The notes under the pieces were generated by a model. It was not told the DNA's origin, searched no databases, and saw only the letters and a list, made by a program, of their open reading frames with translations. Made by a program: the position numbers and the translations under genes. Shown here in pieces: positions 35,052 through 42,827 of a stretch of DNA of 64,000 nucleotides (positions are counted from its first letter, which is position 1; every line of letters begins with the position of its first letter). Source of the DNA: Mesostigma viride (Eukaryota; Streptophyta; Mesostigmatophyceae; Mesostigmatales; Mesostigmataceae); NCBI GenBank assembly GCA_009746045.1, contig RPFO01000041.1:2398613-2462612 (forward strand), written 5' to 3'.

Positions 35052-35381
35052 ATTGGGCATGTATGGTTTTGATACGGCATTTGCTTGGCACCAGATTCTG
35101 CATTAAAGAAAGCTGTATGCAAATCATTGTCAGGTAAGTTTAAGCTAATTTATACATTATTTTATCTTGCATTTGATATTAAAGAGGCAGAGAGACACAG
35201 TTGGCAGATGCAAGTTTGCTAGGCCATGTAATAGGGATTATTGGTCATCCATCATATTCATAAATTTTCTTTTATTTATACATGGTTGCATAATACATTA
35301 ATGTTGCGTTAATACTTTGTGGCACTAAACAACAAAATCATGAAATGCTAGTGCTATCGTGTCATATTGTCACTATCATGC

Positions 35382-36125
35382 TGTCACGGTGTCACAATGT
35401 CACGATGTCACGGTGTCACAATGTCACCTCATGTTAATCAGTGCTTCTGGGCAATGTAATATCATTGTTGCAACCCCATGGGCGCCACATTACCTTGTGA
35501 CACCATACAAAATCGTAAAATACTAGCGTTATGGTGCCATCGTGTCACGGTGTCACGGTGTCACGGTGTCACGGTGTCACGGTGTCACGGTGTCACGGTG
35601 TCACGGTGTCACGGTGTCACAATGTCACCTCATGTTAATCAGTGCTTCTGGGCAATGTAATATCATTGTTGCAACCCCATGGGCGCCACATTACCTTGTG
35701 ACACCATACAAAATCGTAAAATACTAGCGTTATGGTGCCATCGTGTCACGGTGTACATTCACGGTGTCACGGTGTCACGGTGTCACGGTGTCACGGTGTC
35801 ACGGTGTCACAATGTCACCTCATGTTAATCAGTGCTTCTGGGCAATGTAATATCATTGTTGCAACCCCATGGGCGCCACATTACCTTGTGACACCATACA
35901 AAATCGTAAAATACTAGCGTTATGGTGCCATCGTGTCACGGTGTCACGGTGTCACGGTGTCACAATGTCACCTCATGTTAATCAGTGCTTCTGGGCAATG
36001 TAATATCATTGTTGCAACCCCATGGGCGCCACATTACCTTGTGACACCATACAAAATCGTAAAATACTAGCGTTATGGTGTCACGGTGTCACGGTGTCAC
36101 GGTGTCACGGTGTCACGGTGTCACA
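35382..36125. repeat. Higher-order repeat: GTGTCACG arrays and a 127-bp unit
   Basis: Four copies of a unit from CACAATGTCACCTCATG to GCGTTATGGTG (starting at about 35412, 35613, 35803 and 35960), separated by arrays of 3-9 GTGTCACG octamers of varying length. Confidence 0.93.
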
Positions 36126-36207
36126 ACATGTTGGGACAATAACCTACATGCTTTGGACTTACGAGAGGCCCTAAATAACAAAGTTTGAAAAATCTCAATT
36201 TGTAGTA

Positions 36208-36239
36208 GTGTTCTAGTACAAATCCAGACGAGCTTAGGG
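36208..36239 (-). repeat. Right terminal inverted repeat
   Basis: Exact reverse complement of 29051-29082. Confidence 0.85.
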
Positions 36240-38290
36240 ATGGGCAGGTCGGGGAGTCGGACACGCCTTGCAGGAACTGCCGTATCAGTAACGTTGCCCC
36301 TGCGAGACACCGTGCTGCTCATGAAGTAGGGCCGAAACAACCCCGCAGTCCCCAACAAGAGCTCCTCGGGCTCGATCGCGCCCAGCCCCCAGGTGCTCAA
36401 GCACATACAGCGATCGTGGACCGGGGTCAATGCCGCGCACGACCGATCACCGCCTGTCCACCCCGCTTGACTGTCTTGCCCAGGATCCCCATTCCCGCAA
36501 CAGAAACACGTCCCTAGGTATGCAGTCCCCACCGCGCATCGCCACATCCCCCACTCGAAGCTTGAAGGCCTCTCACCACCCCTGTACCAGTGCATGGCCA
36601 TGGAGTAGAGTACGTTTTAAAGCCCACACAGCCCGCCCGCCATGCACATGGAACGCCCTGCTCCGAGTCCCTCATCCATGCAACCTCGTAGGCGCGCGGA
36701 CACGAGCCACTTGCACATCACGCTCGATCGGCCTCCACCAGTGGTGTGCACAAGGAACAACTCCCTACCGGGCTCAGCCCACAGGAGGGACGCGAACACT
36801 GCGCGATGGTAGCCATGCACAGGGTCGCGGGCAGTGACTAGGTGCTCAGACTCCAGCAGCTCGATCCTGCCTGCCTCTCAGTCTCGGGTCGCCGTTACTA
36901 CAGTCCCCGTGACTCGCCCTCGACGGCCAGATCCCGCACGTCCCATGTACCTCAGTGCTCTGCCATGGCTCAGCGCGCATCAGCGCCGGGTCCGCTCAGA
37001 GCGGATGTACCGGCCCTATGCAGTGATACCGGGTGTTACTCGGACACCGGCAGTGTGCGGGGCGACAGCGCCACATCATGTGGCATCGGCACCATGCACG
37101 CGCACTGTTGAGGCGGTGAGACAATGACCGGACACCGCCACCGGCTTCTGATGCAACCACGACCGGCACCAGCGCAACCAGTGCAACCACGACCGGCTGG
37201 GTCATCCACCACTACTGCCGGCAGTATGTGCTGTCGCCATTCAAATGCACCGTGCCCGCATATGCTTGCAGCCCCGGGGGCCCTTACTCCCGACAGTCGC
37301 GTCTGACGCGGGCGCGCCCTGCATGCACGGTTACTCGAGCCCAGGAGTGCCCTGACCCAGCTAGGCGTCGACTCAATGCCGGTGTAGCCAATTGGTTGGC
37401 TACCGACAATTCAACAAGGTGCTGTACATCTGTTTGCCGGCCGACCACGATTCAATACAGGCTCCGCCCTGCCTGATCGCCCAGTCGCATCGGGGTTGCA
37501 ACAGCCTCCACGCACCGTGCCGTCTCCATGCACCGTGTCGCAATGGTGAAATTAATCACGTACGGGTGCACGAGAAGCGAGGCGCGTCCCTCATGCGCCA
37601 GGAAGTCAGGGAGCCGTGACTCATAGCCGCCAGCCGGAAGACTCCCTATAATAATACTTGGCCGCGTGCCATGGGACTCCGCGTCCGTTGGTCACGCGGG
37701 ACGCGACGTGCAGTCAGGCCGTAGTCTGGGGTCACTGGCACTCGCAGCCGAATCCGGCATCCCACGCGGAGATGCCTCGGTACGGACGCCTTAGTAGTAG
37801 AATCATCAAGCATCCGGTGAGCCCATGTCCAAAAAGGCCAGGACCATGTGCACATGCGGTGCTGAGTGCCTGACGTGGTCCTCTTCGGGACGACCCGTTC
37901 AAGCCCACCGCCAACTGCAGATTATCCCATAGAGAATATATCATGGAGAAAATATACTACTATTATATAGAAAATAGAGAATATCGAAAATATATAATAT
38001 CCGCACGCTGGCGCATCGATCCCTGGCATGGCAGTAGAAGGGTCGTCGGATCCACGCGCGGCTGCGCATCGATCCCTGGCATGGCAGTAGAAGGGTCGTC
38101 GGATCCACGCGCGGCTGCGCGGTGGATTCCTACATAGATGGCCGGCTCGATCCAACGCCGAACCGTGCCGATCATACAGGAGCTAGATATAGTTAAGAAG
38201 AGTATGGTATCATAAGGAAGTGTAGTGGACCAGTACAAGTACTTAGTATATAAAAGGTAGGTATAGTAAAGAAGTATATGGTATTATTAG
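36240..38290. other. Interior of inner gypsy where RT and integrase should lie; none recognised
   Basis: GC-rich DNA with many short frames on both strands and no RT, RNase H or integrase motif by eye. A 54-bp unit (GGCATGGCAGTAGAAGGGTC core) is tandemly duplicated at 38008-38119. The rest is unexplained. Confidence 0.5.
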
Positions 38291-38435
38291 TAGCCATCTG
38301 GTTTCATACGCTCTGCGACCCCTCCCCTTCCCCCGGGGACGACGCGTCCACGCGATCGTCCAATTACTGCCCAGGAGTCAAGGATGCTGGACCGCCGGGC
38401 GCTCCTGTGTAATGCTATGTGCCCTATACTCGCTG

Positions 38436-38790
38436 TCAGGGCACCAAAAGGAACCATCGGGAAACCAAACCACTCGCCGGCGCACGCGAATGTCCACATC
38501 CTGCGCGTCCAAAGTCGAGCCCAATGATGATGTCCGCTGCGCCCAGCGGTGCGATGGTCGCAGCCAGGTCGAACGGGGTGCCTTGCAGCACACCTTTGAT
38601 ATCTGCCAGACCGGGCGATTGGTGTTGGCGACCATCCGAGTGGGTCAGATGCACGGACGTCCGGTGTGGGGGCTGGGCGTCAGGCCCAGCCGGCGCACCA
38701 GTGCCGCGTTGATGAAGGATGTGGAAGCGCCTGTGTCGACCAAAAACTTGACATCCATGACGGTTGGTTGGCCGTATCTCAATAGATTAT
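38436..38790 (-). pseudogene. Retropepsin of inner gypsy, frameshifted
   Basis: The active-site strand LVDTGASTSFINAALVRRLG is read at 38755-38690 (minus). The C-terminal half VLQGTPFDLAATIAPLGAAD and IIIGLDF is read in another frame at 38654-38440. A 1-nt deletion near 38655-38665 separates the halves. Both are diagnostic of Ty3/gypsy aspartic protease, which would process the gag-pol polyprotein. Confidence 0.75.
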
Positions 38791-38916
38791 TACATTCTAA
38801 TATAACATCCCATTACCGCCAACGGTACCCTATATAAAACACTAGTGCCAGACGCCTAATAGTAATTTCCCATTACCGCCAACGGCGTCTTTACATGGGG
38901 TCAGTGTATGATTCCA

Positions 38917-39030
38917 AACACCCCCCTTACTACTGACATCATGATAACAGGGTGACCTGCTACTGTGCAGGACCAATGCACCCTTAGTATTTGGTACAGA
39001 TGTGGGGCAAAACAGACACCCCCCCTTGCC
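38917..39030 (-). repeat. Paired AAGGGGGG-TGT signatures (LTR-start-like)
   Basis: On the minus strand, CAAGGGGGGG-TGTCTG (TGT from 39018) and TAAGGGGGG-TGTTTGG (TGT from 38920) lie 98 bp apart, between gag and protease. They resemble the polypurine-LTR junction at 25127 and suggest another LTR-element fragment reaching to about 38780. Confidence 0.35.
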
Positions 39031-39286
39031 CTACACAGGTGGGCATTCTCAGAATGGCTAACTAAGGTGGCCAGCCACTAGGACTGGAAAAGCGCACCGG
39101 AGTGAACATATTATAAAAATATATTATTAATTAAATATACTAATATAATAATATATAATATAGTATACTTCCCAGCGGCAAACTCGTAACCGGCCACTGC
39201 TGGTGACTCAAAGGTCGCACGTTGTCCGGAGGCTAGTCAGTGAGCCTCGATCTCAATGACCGCGCGCAGCACGCCCTTGGTAGAAC

Positions 39287-40452
39287 TCATGAATCGCTGG
39301 CGGCCGCGGCTGTTGGTGCTGAGTCGTGAACTGCCGGGCCTGCTGGCGCCCGCTCGTCCGCGTTGCGGGGCTTGTCCCTTGGGCCGGAGGAGTCCGGGCG
39401 ACTGCCGAATGCCGGGCCTGAAAACCTGGGCTCGGTCTCCCCCGTGCCACGTCCAACGTGCCTGCTACGGAGTTTGGGGCAGTCGCGCCTGAGGTGACCC
39501 ACCTCAAAGCACATGAAGCAACGGGCTTTACTCGCGTCGATGGCGTTGAGGCCATGGTCAGCGTTCCCGCCCTCCAGGTCATCAGGGGAGTCATCATTCC
39601 CCTCGCCGTCGTGCGGGGGACCTGATCGGAAGAAACAACGCACCGATGGTGCGCGCCCGCGAGCCACGACGTCGGCCACCTGCAGAAGATACCGCTGGAT
39701 TTTCAGGATATCCCACTCATCCTAGGGGACCTCAGCGTAGTGCTTCAATACCTCATCCTGCAGCTCGGGACTGAGGGCCTCAATGAACCGGATCTTGTAC
39801 TCGTACCAGGTCATGTCTGTCAGGTAGGCGGCGCTGGACTCAAACTTGGATAGGAACTCGCGGTACGGAGTGGCTCCCTGGCGCAGCTTGCCGAATGCGA
39901 GTCGCTCGTGGATTACAACATCTGGGGGCACCAGCTTGCAGCGCACCCGGTCCATCAGCTCCTCCACGGTTTGCGGGTACGATTGGGATGCGATGCTCTC
40001 ACAATTTAGGATGCTCACCACCGAGGGGTCCATGCAGGTGTTAACGACATGCGGGATGAGATCGCAGGTGGCCAGTTCCCAACTGTGATGGTTACACCAG
40101 ACGGTATACTGCTGTTGCCACATGCGCCCCCATTCGTCAATCTCCCGCGGTTTCATGTGCGCGTGCAGCTTGGGAACATTCTTGAACGTGGGCATCGGTG
40201 GGGCCTTCACCGTATTAGGCTTGGGCCCACCGACCTCCCGGTAGGCGATGGAGCCGAAGGCTGGAGGCTGCGACCGGGGGAGAGAACCGGATCTGGTCGG
40301 CGTACCGTGCGTCCGCCGCACCTGTACCGACGAGGGGTGTTCATACCCCGGGCCATCCAAGGCCACTCTGCTGAAATTCAGGTTGCTGACGACCGCTGGC
40401 GAGTGAACCATGCTGCTGCTCTGCCCCCGAGGTTGCTGCAGTTGCTGCTGCG

Positions 40453-40484
<32 letters not shown>

Positions 40485-40569
40485 GGTAGTTGCTGCTGCT
40501 GCTGCGGTTGCTGCTGCTGCTGCTGCGGTTGCTGCTGCTGCCGCTGCTGCTGCTGCTGCTGCTGGAAAC

Positions 40570-40619
<50 letters not shown>

Positions 40620-40885
40620 TGCTGCTGGAAACCCTGCTGGAGCATCTCCTGGCTGCGCCCGTCCCCCCCTTGTTCCACCCTGGAGTCTGGACTGTCATCA
40701 TCTGATGAATCTCTGCGGCCCTGGTCTCTAGATCGTGGGGAGCCTTCCGCAGGTCTCTCCATGACCTCACCTGTACCTGTCCCTACTTGGACGTGCGGTG
40801 GTACCTCTACCACCTCTATACCTTGCTCGTGGTTGTCTACCTGTTCTATCTCTCTGTTGACAGGTTCTCTCCGTCTTCGTGGCAT
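39287..40885 (-). pseudogene. Gag of inner gypsy with poly-Q tract, zinc knuckle and in-frame TAG
   Basis: Starts MPRRRREPVNREI. An acidic, serine-rich segment leads into a poly-glutamine tract (CTG/CAG run, about 40435-40635). The capsid-like region follows (EIDEWGRMWQQQYTVWCNHH to EFLSKFESSAAYLTDMTWYE), typical of gypsy gag. A TAG at 39722-39724 lies in frame. The same frame continues through DEWDILKIQRYLLQ to the zinc knuckle CFMCFEVGHLRRDC (C-x2-C-x4-H-x4-C) and ends at 39287. The TAG could be a decayed CAG or a regulated readthrough stop; the downstream protease frameshift favours decay. Confidence 0.82.
40435..40635 (-). repeat. CAG/CTG trinucleotide tract (poly-Q in gag)
   Basis: Interrupted CTG run on the plus strand. 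It encodes glutamine in the gag frame and leucine or cysteine in shadow frames. Confidence 0.9.
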
Positions 40886-41021
40886 GATGCTCGTACCGAT
40901 ACCTTACACTGCAGGCAACACCTCCCCAGTGAGAGAGAGAGAGAGAGAGAGAAAGAGAGCAACCACGTACTATATATCTATATAGATAGGACCTAGTACT
41001 ATTCCCTAGTAGTAATGCCCT

Positions 41022-41381
41022 CTATTGTCTGCTAGAGCCAATGGTCAGCTGGGAGAAGGTAACTGTAACTGCTGTCCCCACCTCCTGACTGTTGTCTCCC
41101 TTGCTGTGCGTGGGTGACTTAGGGCATTCACGGGTGGTGTGCAGACCCTCTGGCAATGGCATGTGCTCCCTAACAAACCTATCTGCATCTATGATGTTAT
41201 CAAACCCCTTCCATCTAGCATTAGAGTCCCTAGACATTATCTTATCTTTGATATGCTGTTCACACGTCTTCCAACTATAAAATATGGCTGGTCTACCCTC
41301 ACCCCCGTCATGGGCTACTGCATAGTAGGGAAATCCAGACTGTCCACCCTTATTTATCCTTCGCTTCCCTTTCAAAGACAT
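41022..41381 (-). CDS. Leader ORF with RNase H1 hybrid-binding (viroplasmin-type) domain
   Basis: 119 codons between the primer site and gag of the inner gypsy element, starting MSLKGKRRINKGG. Residues about 18-75 read FPYYAVAHDGGEGRPAIFYS, then WKTCEQHIKDK, ARWKGFDNIIDADRFVREHM. This fits the small domain at the N-terminus of eukaryotic RNase H1 that also occurs in caulimovirus-type inclusion-body protein: YYxV, a gap, GIFxSW, a helix with QxK, a K-x-F/W-x-x-F turn, then a helix with A-x-x-F. In RNase H1 it binds RNA/DNA hybrids. No RNase H catalytic domain follows. A role in binding element RNA or hybrid is inference. The tail is Ser/Thr-rich. Confidence 0.65.
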   Translation of the reverse strand: MSLKGKRRINKGGQSGFPYYAVAHDGGEGRPAIFYSWKTCEQHIKDKIMSRDSNARWKGFDNIIDADRFVREHMPLPEGLHTTRECPKSPTHSKGDNSQEVGTAVTVTFSQLTIGSSRQ

Positions 41382-42142
41382 ATTGCGTAGTAGTCTATCA
41401 TACGCTGGCGAGAAGGAGAAAAGGGCTGGCAGAAGCTTGCAAGACAGAAAGGAAAAGGGATCCCCAAGGATATTACCTCTAAGTGCAGTGATAAACGCAA
41501 CGAGAGAGGAGGACGGACTCTAACACAACACACGCCCAAGCTCTACGCGAACAAGGGCACAGTACACTGGTCCCCTCCGCGGGGCTCACAGAGGTAAGCA
41601 CCGTCAAACATAATCGGCCACAGCCCGACGGTACCTACCCCAAGACCCGTTGCAGGTCACACAACGATGGGTGCCTCCGCGGCCCCCACATCTCTCAAAC
41701 AACATGGAAACGCCTACAGAGAGCACAGCATTAAACATAAACCCCTTCTACGCGTGCAGTCCCGGGAAGAAAGCAAGCGTTTAAGTAAAGAGCACTAAAC
41801 TAGGGGACGTACCATAACCAATGTCGTTGAAAACCCCTGGGCTGGCCGCCGTCGAGTGTCGTTGGGAGCCGGAGCTCTACCACCACTAGAAGTCGTTGAA
41901 AACAGGGGTAATGGCCGCTACTGCCTATGGCACCTCACCACAGGACTATTACTAGCCCCGCCGAGTATCCCGGACTGCCGCTTGCTGCCGAGGTCGTCGT
42001 TGAATCCCTTTACGGGCCGCCGCCGACCAGTCATCAATCGTTGAATACCGGAACCTCTATCTACACTAAGCACCGCCTTGCTATCCTAACTGGCTACACT
42101 AGCTCTCTCCGCGAGAGTTAGCTAACCTCTCCAGCACATTTT

Positions 42143-42155
42143 CCCTCCGATACCA
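42143..42155 (-). promoter_or_regulatory. Primer-binding site of inner gypsy
   Basis: One base after the 5' LTR the minus strand reads TGGTATCGGAGG, close to the TGGTATCAGAG complement of initiator methionine tRNA 3' ends. Confidence 0.75.
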
Positions 42156-42156
42156 G

Positions 42157-42822
42157 TGTTACGTGCCAACTCAGGTCCCTAGCCTGAGTGACGTAGCGAA
42201 AGATCCTCCATGCCGGAATTAGGAATAATCAAGGTAGCCTAATGCAGATTGCGCTTCACGACTGGGGTCGTGAGATATCTGGCATCGCGGCTTGACGCCA
42301 AGCTGATTAATACACACTTATAATGGCTAGCAAGACCAATTACAAATGGATAGTTGCCCCAGGTTTAATATGAAGGCGTCATCGCACTTTACATTCATCA
42401 AACCAAGAGAGCGAGACTCTCGTCCTCGGACCAATTTCACCTAGGTCTGCCACTACGCTGGCAAGGGGCGCCGACATGGCGCCGACCTTCCCAAGCATGC
42501 AGTCCACACAAGATCTCGGGTCGACATCGACCCTCGCCTACAGAATCCACGCATGAGTACAATATCTCAACCAGCTATAAAGTACGCAGCGCGGCGCGAC
42601 TGCACCGGCCCCCAGAAGATCGCATACAACAACCTAGGCCCAAAATAACTGGCCCGAATCACACAAACTATCATAGTTCCATAGAAAAGTCCTGACTAAG
42701 GGACGATTCCCAAATTAAGTCCCGAAATAAGTCCCAAAGTCCTACGGACTATGACAACAAGCCAAAGTATATAATTTATTCCATTGTTGCGTCCGTCCTA
42801 ACTAAAGGGCCGGCACGCAACA
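42157..42822 (-). mobile_element. 5' LTR of inner gypsy element
   Basis: 666 bp, over 99% like 27066-27727 by eye apart from a 4-bp indel (ACTA) near 42800. Confidence 0.9.
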
Positions 42823-42827
42823 CCACG

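Larger units (their letters stand above)
29051..36239. mobile_element. 7.2-kb unit with 32-bp terminal inverted repeats
   Basis: Perfect 32-bp inverted ends at 29051-29082 and 36208-36239, starting CCCTAAGCTCGTCTGG, flanked by ATG on both sides (29048-29050, 36240-36242; a 3-bp match could be chance). Inside each end lie GTGTCACG-type arrays in inverted orientation (29171-29363 and 35382-36125). The interior has a minus-strand DUF7869-type N-terminus, a perfect 117-bp-arm palindrome, long tetranucleotide arrays, a 176-bp tandem repeat and a plus-strand coiled-coil gene remnant. It looks like a degenerate or non-autonomous DNA transposon, possibly CACTA-like by its 3-bp TSD, inserted in the inner gypsy element. 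Confidence 0.6.
27066..42822 (-). mobile_element. Inner Ty3/gypsy-family element, RT and integrase absent
   Basis: 662- and 666-bp LTRs at 27066-27727 (3') and 42157-42822 (5'); TSD CCACG at 27061-27065 and 42823-42827. Minus-strand order: 5' LTR, primer site, leader ORF with hybrid-binding-like domain, gag with in-frame stop, zinc knuckle, frameshifted protease, about 10 kb of other DNA, polypurine tract, 3' LTR. RT, RNase H and integrase were not found. The LTRs differ at only a few positions plus a 4-bp indel, so insertion was recent although the coding region is broken, implying mobilisation in trans. Confidence 0.9.

Noticed and set aside
35382-36125. Possible CRISPR-like array (GTGTCACG repeats with spacers)
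   Set aside because: Repeats are 8 bp and directly tandem, the 'spacers' are themselves identical, and the context is eukaryotic transposon DNA.
36113-38290. RT or integrase remnants expected in the inner gypsy
   Set aside because: Both strands were read for the RT and integrase signature motifs and none was seen. A profile search could still find decayed pieces.
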